49,222 nucleotides of DNA from a virus, in IMG/VR virus record IMGVR_UViG_3300025151_000055, positions 1-49,222 of that record, one strand, 5' to 3'. The notes beneath the pieces were generated by a model. The model saw only the letters and a list, made by a program, of their open reading frames with translations. It searched no databases and had not been told where the DNA came from. How positions within the stretch are numbered: the first letter of the stretch is position 1; each line of letters starts with the position of its first letter. Shown here piece by piece: positions 22,045 to 32,600 of the stretch. The position numbers were made by a program, and so were the translations under genes.

Positions 22045-23046
22045 ATGACAGAAGAAAACGTACTAGACGGTGAAACCCAAGATGCATTTGCAGAAGGGAC
22101 ATCAGAATCTAGCAGCGAAACATCTGTTTTTGATGAGATCTTTGGTGAAGAAAGCAGTGCTTTTGAAGAACCACAAGTAGGAGATGCTCCTCAGAGCGTT
22201 GAACCTCAGCAAGAACAATATGTTCCTGAAGAACAATCTAATCCTAATTCTGATAGCTATAAATATTGGCAATCAGAAGCGGACAAACGTGCTTATGAAA
22301 GGGATGAGGCGTTTAGGACATTAGGAGTTAATAATGTAGAAGAGCTAAAAGCTATTTCACAAGAAATGCAAGATGTTCTTCCCATTGCTAAATATATCAA
22401 GGGTAACCCTGAAGTTCTTAATGTAGTAGACAAATCATTGCGAGGTGAACACCTTGGTAATCAGCAGGAGCCTGAAAATCAAGCAGCACCAGTACAAAAA
22501 CCTGTAAAGCCAGTTCGACCAAATGGGTATGATGAAATTGATGCATATCAAGATGTTGAAAGTTCTTCATTTAAGTATCGTCAGGAAATGGAAAAATACA
22601 GAGACGATATGATTGAGTACACTCAATTAGAAAATGAAAATCTTAAAAACAACATAACACAAGCAGAGCAACAACAAGCAAGAACGCAACAAATAGGACA
22701 ATTGCAAAACGACCTAATTAATCGTGGATACACGCAAGATCAAGCAGATGATTTTATTAATTGGGCTAATCAAGATGAAAGTTTTACGATAGAAAACTTG
22801 ATACAATTGCATGGTCAAATTCGTGGCATTAATCCTGCTCAACCTGCTCAGCAAACTCAACAACAGTTTGTAGAACCTCAAGTGCAAAACAAGGTTCAGC
22901 AAATGATAAGCGAAAGACAAAGATTGTCTCAACCAGGAGCTGTAGCTGCAGCATCTGGAACAGATACAGTTAGTAATCGTAATGTTGAAGATAGAGTTAT
23001 GGATGACTTGGTAGGCTCATTTAACAGATCAAACCCTTTTACGTAA
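22045..23046 (+). CDS. Scaffolding protein
   Basis: 333 residues, low-complexity and acidic at the N terminus (DEIFGEESSAFEEP), then Gln-rich with helical and coiled segments (QLENENLKNNITQAEQQQ), ending in a short basic/polar tail. Composition and location between portal and major capsid are typical of scaffolds that guide capsid assembly and then leave. No sequence motif is diagnostic. Confidence 0.75.
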   Translation: MTEENVLDGETQDAFAEGTSESSSETSVFDEIFGEESSAFEEPQVGDAPQSVEPQQEQYVPEEQSNPNSDSYKYWQSEADKRAYERDEAFRTLGVNNVEELKAISQEMQDVLPIAKYIKGNPEVLNVVDKSLRGEHLGNQQEPENQAAPVQKPVKPVRPNGYDEIDAYQDVESSSFKYRQEMEKYRDDMIEYTQLENENLKNNITQAEQQQARTQQIGQLQNDLINRGYTQDQADDFINWANQDESFTIENLIQLHGQIRGINPAQPAQQTQQQFVEPQVQNKVQQMISERQRLSQPGAVAAASGTDTVSNRNVEDRVMDDLVGSFNRSNPFT

Positions 23047-23071
23047 ACAAAATAGATAAAAGGAAATAAGA

Positions 23072-24484
23072 ATGGCTATTTCAAGTAAATACTCAAACAA
23101 TACAGGAGTTGCTCCCCAAGGTGTATCTATTAATGATAATAGACGAATATATAATTTTGGTGAAAGGATTGCTGAGTTAAATCCTGTTGCTTCTCCGTTT
23201 TTTACATACCTATCAAAGGTATCAAGAAAACCAACCGATGATCCAGTCTTTAAGTTCTTAGAGCAAAGACATCAATGGCAAAGACGTAACTTTGAAGTTG
23301 AATCTGCAGTTAGTGCATTTAACCCTTCAGGTGGTGCTGCGTCAGTTTCTAATATGAAAATTATGGCTAAGTATGATGTGTACGGCAGAACTACTACTGT
23401 TGGACAGCCTTGTGGTTTTATACTAGAAGAAGGTGATTCAGTTGGTCAGGTAATAATGATAGAAGGTTCTTTTGATGTTGATGGTTCTGGAGGTGGTGCT
23501 GCAATTACATGTCCTATTGGTATTAGGATTACGAATAATGATGGTGATACTGCAGCAAGTGGTTCTACTGATGGTTATACTCAGTTTGACGGTACTATTA
23601 TAAGTATCAATGGTAAACCTATCAATGCAACTGACCATCCAAATGCAAGTACAATTGCCTTTGCAGATGGTGCAAAAGGTGTTGTGATTGGTTCAGCTCA
23701 CCCTGAAGGTGGTAAAGCACCAGACGGATGGGAAGATGCTCTTTATGACAGAGAAGGATATTGTCAGATTTTTAAAACTGCAATGAAATTATTCTCTGGC
23801 ACAGCTATGGCTACTCGTTACAGAGGCGAAGCTGATGAATTTAAGCGTATCTGGAGAGATAAGCTTATGGAGCATAAAATGGACCTAGAGCACGCTATGC
23901 TTTTTGGTGTAGGTGGTTCTGATGAATCTGGATCTGGACCCGTACGTAAGACATGGGGAATATTACCTTATGCTCAGCAGTATGGAACTAGTATGGCTTT
24001 TGATTACAGTAGCAGTACATATGATTCTTTTCTTGATGAACTTGAATCATATTTTGCTCCTGAGTCTGGAAACAGTGGAGACAAGTTAGTTCTTGCTTCA
24101 AGAAAAGTAATTGCTTGGTTTAATAAACTAGGTGATAACACTTTCTTAAATAATACTGTTGGCTCTTCTCAGTATAAAATGGATGTTCAAAACATACAAG
24201 GTGCGTTTGGACACATGGTTACAAAAGTAAATACTATTTTTGGAAACTTACATTTTGTTCAAGAACCTTTATTAAGGGGTTTATATGAAGATTACGCTAT
24301 TGCTGTAGACTTAAAGAACGTTTCATATCGTCCTTTAGTTGGTAACAGTCAAAATCGTGACACTCATATTACTACAAACATACAAGGTAATGATGAAGAC
24401 GGACGTAGAGATCAGGTTCTAACCGAAGCTGGTTTAGAAATACAACTACCAGAAACTCACGCTGTAATGAAGTGGGTTGACTAA
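23072..24484 (+). CDS. Major capsid protein
   Basis: 470 residues, preceded by AAGGAAATAAGA. The N-terminal text SPFFTYLSKVSRKPTDDPVFKFLEQ and the C-terminal KNVSYRPLVGNSQNRDTHI are like SU10-type/HK97-fold coat proteins. A Gly/Ser/Asp-rich insertion (about residues 115-200, with GSFDVDGSGGGAAIT and DGTIISINGKPIN) probably forms an extra surface domain. Its location after the scaffold supports the call. Confidence 0.85.
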   Translation: MAISSKYSNNTGVAPQGVSINDNRRIYNFGERIAELNPVASPFFTYLSKVSRKPTDDPVFKFLEQRHQWQRRNFEVESAVSAFNPSGGAASVSNMKIMAKYDVYGRTTTVGQPCGFILEEGDSVGQVIMIEGSFDVDGSGGGAAITCPIGIRITNNDGDTAASGSTDGYTQFDGTIISINGKPINATDHPNASTIAFADGAKGVVIGSAHPEGGKAPDGWEDALYDREGYCQIFKTAMKLFSGTAMATRYRGEADEFKRIWRDKLMEHKMDLEHAMLFGVGGSDESGSGPVRKTWGILPYAQQYGTSMAFDYSSSTYDSFLDELESYFAPESGNSGDKLVLASRKVIAWFNKLGDNTFLNNTVGSSQYKMDVQNIQGAFGHMVTKVNTIFGNLHFVQEPLLRGLYEDYAIAVDLKNVSYRPLVGNSQNRDTHITTNIQGNDEDGRRDQVLTEAGLEIQLPETHAVMKWVD

Positions 24485-24503
24485 TAGTTAGTTAAATACA
24501 TGG

Positions 24504-24528
24504 TGTGGGGAGTGATTTTCTCCCCACA
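24504..24528 (+). promoter_or_regulatory. Hairpin after the capsid gene
   Basis: TGTGGGGAG and CTCCCCACA form nine base pairs with a seven-base loop, 19 bases after the capsid stop. No U-run follows, so it may protect the capsid mRNA 3' end or give partial termination, helping capsid protein exceed connector protein. Confidence 0.6.
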
Positions 24529-24565
24529 TCGTAACAATATGAATAATAAAAATTTTATAAAAAAT

Positions 24566-24621
24566 GGGGTCCTACAGAGAAGTAAAAGGTCCGTGAAACC
24601 AAAATGTATCAACTGGACCCC
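24566..24621 (+). promoter_or_regulatory. Competing stem before the connector gene
   Basis: GGGGTCC (24566-24572) can pair with GGACCCC (24615-24621). A second GGTCC at 24588-24592 can pair with the same arm, so two alternative folds are possible just upstream of the next start codon at 24638. Confidence 0.4.
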
Positions 24622-24637
24622 TAAGCTTTAATTAAAT

Positions 24638-25987
24638 ATGACTCAAACATTTGCAACAAGAATACAAGTTTTAGTAGGATCAACAGTTAGTGATAATAAT
24701 GCATTGACCGAATGGCTTTCTGAAGAAGCTATGAATGCTATTAACATTATGAGTCCTCAAATGCTTATATCGGCATCTTCTACACATAGAATGAAAGAAT
24801 CTGAACACTTTAATGATTCTGCTAGGAATGTAGGTGGAAGCACAAATCATTCTGCTACTTTAACTACATTGCCTACTACAAGCGGTGGTATTTTAAAAGT
24901 AGGTGATATTATAGCAAGTAAAAGTGGCAATATTATATATCCAGAAAGAATGAAAGTATTGGCTGTAAATACTAATGATATTGAAATAGAACGAGCAGTG
25001 AATAATACTACTGCTGATACTATTGCTGGTGGCAGAGATATAATGATAGTATTAGAAAAATCATTTAATACTAGAAAGTTTAAATTATTAGAAGTTAATA
25101 GAGATGGATATAGTGCTAAGCTTATTCCTAGTGGATTTGTAAAAAAAGCTAACGACCCTAACTCTATACATTTTGCATCTAAAAGAAGTCCAGCTTATTA
25201 CATAAAAAGTGGGAATATACATATTAGACCTCTTGTAAATGGATATGAGCAAGGAGAAATAATTGGATTAACATATCCAACTCTTAAGCATGATATGAAA
25301 TCTACAACTGATCTTCCAGTGCAAGCTGAAGAATTTATTGTTATAGGTGCTGCTAGAAAATATCTTATTAGATTAATGACAGAAGAGTATGCTCAAATAC
25401 CTGCTGCTGTTACCTTACCTACACTACCAACTGCTCCAGCAGTTGCTGATAATCAGATAGGTAATTTAGGCACAGCACCTGCATATACTGCACCAATTAT
25501 TAGTGGTGATGCATCTGACCTAACAAATTTAGAAGATTTAGATACAGATAATACAATTGATGTTCATGCTAATCAAATTGAATATGATCAGTGGTTTTCT
25601 ACAGTAGGTCATTTTATTGAAGACGAAGAAGATGTTGAATTAGCTTCTGCACAATTGCAAAAGATTGCAACATATTTAAATGCATATAGTCAACAAATGC
25701 AAAATCAATTAAATATATTTAATGATGCTAATGTAGAGTACCAAGCAGAACTTCAAAAAGCTATCGAAAATGCAAGACTGTCATCACAAGATGATGCACA
25801 AAAACTTCAATTATATCAAGCAGAACTACAGGAATACGGTAATGAACTGAATGCTAAAGTTCAAGTGTTTACAAGCAGTCTACAAAAAACTACAACAAAA
25901 TATAATTGGTACAACAATAAATATGAAAAACTAACTCTTATGTACAATGAAAAAGCTCAAATACTTAGAGGAGCACAACCAGAATAA
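24638..25987 (+). CDS. Head-tail connector / neck-region structural protein
   Basis: 449 residues. The N-terminal half is beta-rich, with YYIKSGNIHIRPL and EEFIVIGAARKYLIRLM. A Pro/Ala-rich hinge (TLPTLPTAPAV) leads to a long helical, Gln-rich coiled C terminus (SQQMQNQLNIFNDANVEYQAEL). Position directly after capsid suggests an adaptor or neck role. It ends in TAATG-type overlap with the next gene. Confidence 0.6.
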   Translation: MTQTFATRIQVLVGSTVSDNNALTEWLSEEAMNAINIMSPQMLISASSTHRMKESEHFNDSARNVGGSTNHSATLTTLPTTSGGILKVGDIIASKSGNIIYPERMKVLAVNTNDIEIERAVNNTTADTIAGGRDIMIVLEKSFNTRKFKLLEVNRDGYSAKLIPSGFVKKANDPNSIHFASKRSPAYYIKSGNIHIRPLVNGYEQGEIIGLTYPTLKHDMKSTTDLPVQAEEFIVIGAARKYLIRLMTEEYAQIPAAVTLPTLPTAPAVADNQIGNLGTAPAYTAPIISGDASDLTNLEDLDTDNTIDVHANQIEYDQWFSTVGHFIEDEEDVELASAQLQKIATYLNAYSQQMQNQLNIFNDANVEYQAELQKAIENARLSSQDDAQKLQLYQAELQEYGNELNAKVQVFTSSLQKTTTKYNWYNNKYEKLTLMYNEKAQILRGAQPE

Positions 25988-26250
25988 TGACACAAGCACA
26001 ATTAATAGAATTAGTTCAAGAACATCATCCTCAAATGGGTGAGGCAGAAATAAGAATTTATTTAAACAAAGCATTAATTGATTTTTGTAAGCAAACTAAA
26101 ATTCTATCAGGAACCTCTACTATAAACACTGTTGCAGATAAAAGATATTATGATTTAGCAAATACAGTTCTTGAAGTAACAAGAGTAGACTGTGATAATT
26201 ATCAAATAAACAGACTAATAGGAAGACCAGAGAAAACAGATGTCAGTTAA
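25987..26250 (+). CDS. Connector-type protein, N-terminal half-like (87 aa)
   Basis: EAEIRIYLNKALIDFCKQTKIL then TVADKRYYDLANTVLEVTRVDCD resembles the N-terminal half of longer phage head-tail adaptor proteins. The frame stops at 26250 while the next gene supplies what looks like the C-terminal half in the +1 frame. An 11-base overlap couples the two. They may be a natural two-gene split or the product of a frameshift. Confidence 0.55.
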   Translation: MTQAQLIELVQEHHPQMGEAEIRIYLNKALIDFCKQTKILSGTSTINTVADKRYYDLANTVLEVTRVDCDNYQINRLIGRPEKTDVS

Positions 26251-26638
26251 AGTAGAAGCACAAAAACATGTTTGGTGGTTAGAGAATAGCAAATTAGGTA
26301 TTGCTAAAAACTCAGATACAGATAGTGAGTTAAAGTATTTATCTACTGATGCTGTTCATTCTATTACTGTTCATTCAGTAAATAAAGATGAATCATTTAT
26401 TAGTGCAGACACAGGAGATCCAGGAATAGGAATGAATGAATCTCCAAATATACCAGAAGAATTTCACGAGGCTTTAGCTTATATGGCTATAGCAAAAGGA
26501 TATGAAAAAAATCCTCAATTAATAAATAACGCAATATACTTTAGAAACTTATTTAAAGAAGAAGTAGCTAGAGGAAAGCAACATGCAAATAAAGATAAAG
26601 ATGGTACTGCTTATTTTATTAAAGGATATGATTATTAA
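26240..26638 (+). CDS. Connector-type protein, C-terminal half-like (132 aa)
   Basis: Begins VKVEAQKHVWWLENSKLGI and continues with NIPEEFHEALAYMAIAKGYEKNPQ, the usual C-terminal signature (PxEfHeaLayyA) of phage adaptor proteins whose N-terminal half is the preceding gene. There is no clear ribosome site, so translation probably depends on reinitiation from the overlapping gene. Confidence 0.55.
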   Translation: MSVKVEAQKHVWWLENSKLGIAKNSDTDSELKYLSTDAVHSITVHSVNKDESFISADTGDPGIGMNESPNIPEEFHEALAYMAIAKGYEKNPQLINNAIYFRNLFKEEVARGKQHANKDKDGTAYFIKGYDY

Positions 26639-26693
26639 CCAATATGACCATGAGACTGTCACGCTCGGTAAGTCATAAGCAAGGAGAAACAAG

Positions 26694-27002
26694 ATGGCAA
26701 TAAATACATACTCAGTAAATGAAGCAAACAATGTAGGGTTAGGACAAGTAGGATCTGCTGTTTTAGCTAGTGGAGAATCAGTTGCAAACATTGGCACTAA
26801 AAAAGTAATCGCAATAACAATGTTTGAAGATTGTACATTTTCAACACTAACTCAATCTGATGCTGCAAAAACAGGTACAGGTACATCTACACATGGTAAT
26901 TCATTAACTAGCTCTGATACAATACCTCAAGGGGTTACAATTTTTGGTAGTTGGACTGCTGTTACGTTAAATAGCGGTCTTTGTATTTGTTACTTAGGTT
27001 AG
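26694..27002 (+). CDS. Small virion-type protein (102 aa)
   Basis: AAGGAG seven bases before the ATG. Composition is Ser/Thr/Gly-rich and beta-like (KKVIAITMFEDCTFSTLTQ), ending TLNSGLCICYLG. This pattern is common in small capsid-decoration or tail-associated proteins, but no family is recognised. The next gene starts four bases after it. Confidence 0.55.
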   Translation: MAINTYSVNEANNVGLGQVGSAVLASGESVANIGTKKVIAITMFEDCTFSTLTQSDAAKTGTGTSTHGNSLTSSDTIPQGVTIFGSWTAVTLNSGLCICYLG

Positions 27003-27006
27003 ATAT

Positions 27007-29616
27007 ATGCTTGGATTAGGCAGCAGTCTAGCTAAAGGTGGTGCATCCCTTTTAACCTTTGTTAAGGACAACCTTAAACTATACCTCGACTTCAAATCTA
27101 ATAAGTCAAACACACTAAAGTTTCCATCAGAAGGTTCAACTTCGTTTAATGGAAGTTCTGATAAAATTACATTTACAAGGCAAGTATTTAGTGGTGCATT
27201 TACTATTTCTTGGTGGTTTAATGGAGATACACAAACTTTTTATCAAAGAATGTTTAATGATAGTTCAGCAAATAATAATATTTTAACAAAAGATGCTAAT
27301 GGATTAGTTGCTATCAGAATTAATGGAACTTATAGAGCAAATATATCTGGTGTTCCTCATAATGAATGGTCTTATCTTACATTTACAAGAGATGGAAGTG
27401 GTAATATAAAATCATATTTAAATGGAGTTGCAAGTGGTACTTCATCAACTACAGATGAATTTGCTTTGGATTTTATTGGAGAGCAAGTTGTTTGTAGTAT
27501 GTGTAATGTAGCTATGTGGACACGAGAACTATCCTTTGAAGAAGTCCAATCCGTTATGAACAAGTCTTACAGTCAGTTAGGTTCTGTAGAAAAAACAAGT
27601 TTAGTTATGTGGCAGTCTCTTGATAGTCAAAGTAATGGATTAGTACAACCTGCAACAGGAGAAACATTAGGTAGTTCTCCACTTTCTAATACAGATTTTA
27701 GTTCAAATAGTGATTGGGCATTAGCAACAGGGGTTACAATAAATACAACATTAAATAAATTAGAATTTGATACAACAGGAACTACCTATACAAATCAAGC
27801 GGGTTTAGAAAATAGTAAACTATATAAAATAACTCTTGATGCAGTTATTACTTCTGGGCAAGTAAGGCTTTTAATAGGAAGTAGTGGAATGACAAGTTTT
27901 ATTACTAATGGAAGTAACACTTTTTATTCGTTTCGTAATGGTAACTCAAGTTTTTATTTTCAAGGATTAAGTGGCTTTATAGGTAATATAAGCAATTTAT
28001 CAGTTTTAGAGGTTTCATCACTCACAGGACTTGTTACAGGAACAACAACTACCACATCAGTATATGGTGGCAATGCACCAATCTTACCTCGTGCAGTTGA
28101 TGTAGCTAAAGAGGGACAAGCAGATGCGATTGGAAATGGTAGTGCTTTGTTCAACGGAAGTACAGACCATGTGGTATTAGGTGGCAGTTCTCCAGATAGT
28201 GCATTTTCTATTAGTGCTTGGGTTTTTGACACTCACGCAAGTGGTTCAGATTTTAGTGCTATATATGCCTCAAATCAAACTGCAATATGGTTTGGAGTAA
28301 AAAATAATTCAAGTGGTTTTGTAAGGTTACATATTAATGGAGATGGTAATTACGCTGATACTCCATCTGGTTCTTTTTCAAGTCCATCAAATGAATGGAT
28401 ACATTTAGCGTGTACTTGGGATGGTACTAATGCAAAGATATATATTAATGGAGTGTCACAAGTATTATCTGTTACAGGTACTTTAGCAAATCCAACTGCG
28501 AATGCTAATCCAGAAATAGGAATCAATGATAATAACCATAGTTATAATCAATGGACAGGAAATATTAGCCAAGTAGGAATTTGGCGAGGTGCGTTAACCC
28601 AAGCACAAATCCAATCTGTTTTTGAATCTACTTCCTATGCTAAGATACCAGCAAATGTAAAAAGTACATTAAGTGAAAATTATGTTACTAATAGCACATT
28701 TGATTCTGATATAAGTGGTTGGAGTCAAAATCAATCTGATTCAGATAGAACAATAGCACACGCTACAGTTGATGGTAGAACTTGTATTGATATAAATGAT
28801 GCAAATACATTAGGTCGTTTTAATGCACAGTTTGACCTCGGTACTAATGCTGTAGATGGAGAACTTTATAAAGTAAGTTATTTTGCAAGAAAAGCTCAAA
28901 CAGGCAGTACAAGTAAAGATTTTATTGTTGGTATTGGTTTTTCAAATGTAGGAGCAGATGCAGGTAATGTTGATAAAACAGTTGCAGAATATGATACATG
29001 GGAGTTTCAAGAAGTATATATTATATGTGGTTCTGCAAATAATCACTTACAATTTTTACCAACTGCTTATGATAATTCACATATAGGTAGATTATATCTT
29101 GATGAAGTAAAAGTGCAAAAAGTTACTAACGACCTCGTAGCGTACTATCCTCTTGATGAAAGTAATTCTGGAAGCGTAGGAATTGCAACTGATTCTGTAG
29201 GTGGGGAAACACTTGGTAGTGAATTAGTTACTTCCCTTATTAATAATAACGATTCTTGGGAAACTTATTCTCATAGTGGCACTACAGTTTTATCTGCTAC
29301 AAACGCTGTTGGAACTGGTGCTGAAATATATTCAAATGTAATGAATTTAAATGCAGGGGATTTAATTAAAGTAGTATTTACAATTACTCAAAATTCTGGA
29401 ACTACAAGATTACAAATGAGTGACCAATATGGTAATTATACAACTGGTGATTTAAATGAAGTAATAAGTTCAAGTGGTACATACACTTTTTATACTGTTA
29501 TTAGTCATGCCAACATGGATGTTTTAAAGTTAAAAGTAGAAACAAATCCAAATGATATTGCTAATGTAACATTTTCAGCAAAAAAAGTAACCTCAAATAC
29601 AGGAGTGCTTAAATAA
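27007..29616 (+). CDS. LamG-repeat adhesin / tail fibre-like protein 1
   Basis: 869 residues. After a short hydrophobic N terminus, two concanavalin-like LamG domains are visible: about 42-182 (STSFNGSSDKITF...NEWSYLTFTRD...AMWTRELSFEEVQ) and about 376-548 (FNGSTDHVVLGG...EWIHLACTWDGTNAKIYING...IGIWRGALTQAQIQ). A carbohydrate-binding-module-like region (VTNSTFDSDISGWSQ) lies near 560-700, and another beta-sandwich follows. Likely a virion surface protein that binds host glycans. It abuts a second protein of the same type. Confidence 0.8.
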   Translation: MLGLGSSLAKGGASLLTFVKDNLKLYLDFKSNKSNTLKFPSEGSTSFNGSSDKITFTRQVFSGAFTISWWFNGDTQTFYQRMFNDSSANNNILTKDANGLVAIRINGTYRANISGVPHNEWSYLTFTRDGSGNIKSYLNGVASGTSSTTDEFALDFIGEQVVCSMCNVAMWTRELSFEEVQSVMNKSYSQLGSVEKTSLVMWQSLDSQSNGLVQPATGETLGSSPLSNTDFSSNSDWALATGVTINTTLNKLEFDTTGTTYTNQAGLENSKLYKITLDAVITSGQVRLLIGSSGMTSFITNGSNTFYSFRNGNSSFYFQGLSGFIGNISNLSVLEVSSLTGLVTGTTTTTSVYGGNAPILPRAVDVAKEGQADAIGNGSALFNGSTDHVVLGGSSPDSAFSISAWVFDTHASGSDFSAIYASNQTAIWFGVKNNSSGFVRLHINGDGNYADTPSGSFSSPSNEWIHLACTWDGTNAKIYINGVSQVLSVTGTLANPTANANPEIGINDNNHSYNQWTGNISQVGIWRGALTQAQIQSVFESTSYAKIPANVKSTLSENYVTNSTFDSDISGWSQNQSDSDRTIAHATVDGRTCIDINDANTLGRFNAQFDLGTNAVDGELYKVSYFARKAQTGSTSKDFIVGIGFSNVGADAGNVDKTVAEYDTWEFQEVYIICGSANNHLQFLPTAYDNSHIGRLYLDEVKVQKVTNDLVAYYPLDESNSGSVGIATDSVGGETLGSELVTSLINNNDSWETYSHSGTTVLSATNAVGTGAEIYSNVMNLNAGDLIKVVFTITQNSGTTRLQMSDQYGNYTTGDLNEVISSSGTYTFYTVISHANMDVLKLKVETNPNDIANVTFSAKKVTSNTGVLK

Positions 29617-32600
29617 TGGCTACGACAATTTCAACAGACTCCCCTAAACTTACTGCTAACATTGCTGATCACGCAGATGTCTATGGTGGCAGAGCATTAG
29701 TATTTGATGGGGTTACTGATGCGTTAAGTATTGAAAGAGACTTTGCAGGAGCATTTTCTATATCTTTTTGGATAAAACCACATGATGTTACAGATAGTGG
29801 TGTTGGTATTTTAGGAACTACTACAGGAGATTCAAATTATATAAGGCAGTTTTCTCAAAATGTAGCTATAAGAATTAATAGTGCAGGTGCAACTTATGGA
29901 ACGGGAAATGTTTTAGCTAACGATGTATGGACATTTTTAGTAATTACAAGAGATGATAGTAATGTTTTAAAATGGTATGTTGATAGCGAATATATAGGTA
30001 GTTCTGCTACACAATCTGGCACATTTCAAACAGACCATATTGGTAGGTCAATAAATGCATATTTTAATGGTGCTATGTGTGATGTTAAATATTATAATGT
30101 CGCATTAAGTGAAAGTGAAGTGCAGAGTCAGTATTTGAAGCCAGAGTCTATACCAAATCAAAATTCTCTTTTAGCTTGGTATCCTATGTGTGAAGGTAAT
30201 CCAGAAAGTCCACAAAGCATTGTGTATGACCATAGTGAGAAGGGGTTGAGTAGTGAGTTAGCATCTGGTGGTTCTTGGTATATAGGTGGAGTATCGGGAG
30301 TTACAACATCAAAAGATGGAATTACAAGTACTGTAAGCTACGATGATACAAGTGCATCAGATGGAGCACCATATAGACCTAATTTAAATTTTAATACTAA
30401 AAGTGGAAGTGTGTACAAAATTGTATATACACCGATTAGCATAACAGGCACATTTAATCCATATTTTTATTTAGGTGGTTCTGGGGTAAGTGCTGGTAAT
30501 TTACCCACTTTTGATGCCTCATCTACAGTAACTATGTATTTTATTGGTAGTGGTAGTCAAATTGCTCTTAATACAAGAAGTAATAGTAGTTCTTATACTG
30601 CAACATTTACTTATTCACTCAAAGAAGTCCTCATGGGCAATCATGCTACTACAAAATTCTTTAGCACCGTAGATGAAATAGAAGATGGTGCATTTGCTAC
30701 TAATACAAACGCAAGTACAACAGGAGCATATTGGACAACAGACGATGCTTGGAGCATAGGAAGTGGTGTTGCAACTTGTAATTTTAGTGGTTCAGCTAAC
30801 AAAAGTATGAGTCAAGGTAGTGGTAATGGAAGCGTATCTGCTCATCCATTAACTGCTGGAAAAACATATAGAGTAACAGGAACTGTTGTAGTTACAGAAT
30901 TAAACGGATATTTAAGTATTGGTTCTTATGGTTCTAATTTTACAACTGTACTTCCAAGCGATACTGCTGATGGTGCTACAGTTAATTTTGATGAAGAAAT
31001 TGTTGCAGATACAGGACAAATTCAAATTAGAACAGTTGGTTCTGGCGGTGCTAATAATTTTACATTAGATAATTTTACTGCTAAAGAAGTAGGAGTATCC
31101 TCTGCTGGCTTTGCTATTGCTCAAGAAGAACCTGTAATACCACAAATACCATTGATGAGATATAATCAGAAGATGGTGTTTGATGGGTATGATGATAAAG
31201 TGGTTCTAAACTCTACTATAAATATATCATCAGCAAGTGGTCAAGGTAGTGTATCTGCGGTAGTAAATATTAGTGAACTAGATACTACATATAGAATGAT
31301 TATTGGGGGTACGCATCCAAACTTGTTTGCTTATTTTGGTTATTATAGTAACAAATTTAAATGGTTAGTTGATGGGGCTTGGAACACTTCAAGTACAGAT
31401 ATTGTAGAAGGTAAAACTTATCATATTGTAGGTACTTGGAATAATACTTCTGTTAAATTTTATGTAAATGGAGTATTAGATTGGTCAATAACTGATACTG
31501 TTGTATTAGCTGATATAAACTCTATTGGAGATAGTACAAACTATGAAGAGATTCAAGGCATTGTAGATGAAGTATCTGTTTGGAATGTCGAGTTAACATC
31601 TGCTCAAGTTCAAGAACTATTCAACGATGGTGTTGCATTAGATGCTACTACACATAGTAAAGCACCTGCATTAAAAGCATATTATCGCAACGATGGTGTA
31701 ACTACATGGAAAAATCGTGGATATAATTTTGCAAGTTTTGATGGTGTTAATGATTTAATAACAAGAGATGCAATTAATGTTGATTATAAATCAGTATCAT
31801 TTTGGGTAAGACCAAATACAACATTTACTACATCATCGACTTACAAACCTGTAATATTTTTTGGTAGTTGGGGTTATGGTTCTGCGGGATTTGGAAATGC
31901 TACATCGGGTTTTACAGGAGAATTAATAACTCTTAATGATTATGTTGGGGACCATAAAAAAACTGCTTGGATTCCAACTAGTGGCGAAACAATACCAAGC
32001 GATTCTTGGACACATATAGCTTTTGTTTGGGATGGTTCAAAATATATTATTTATTATAATGGACAACCTCAAACTGTTACAGCATTAGACACAGGACATC
32101 AACCATTAAATACAAATAAAAATATAAGAATTGCTACAGGGGGAACAAGTACTACAAATTTTTTTGATGGAGATATAGCCAATGTAGCTTTTTGGAGTGA
32201 ATCACTTACAGATGCTCAAGTATTGTCAATTTACAATACAGGACATAATGGCAACATAGCATCAATACAATCTTCTGATTTAGAATTGTATTACACTTTT
32301 AATCCACACGCACTCACAGATGCAGATACTAATACAAGTGTACAAGATAGAAGTGGTAATGATAATGACTCTACTTCTGTAAGTGGAGCAGTAATTGATA
32401 GAGATGGCGATGTACAAGGCTCACCAGATTCTATAACGATCAGAGAAGGACTTAACTCAAACAGAGATGGACTTGGGTTTTACTTTACTAATCCAAGTAG
32501 CAATGTAGTTCGTTTTGATGGTGTTAGTGAGTATTTAGACCTCGGAGTATTTGATAAAAATACTTGGAAAGGTTCATTTACAATTTCATTTTGGATGAAA

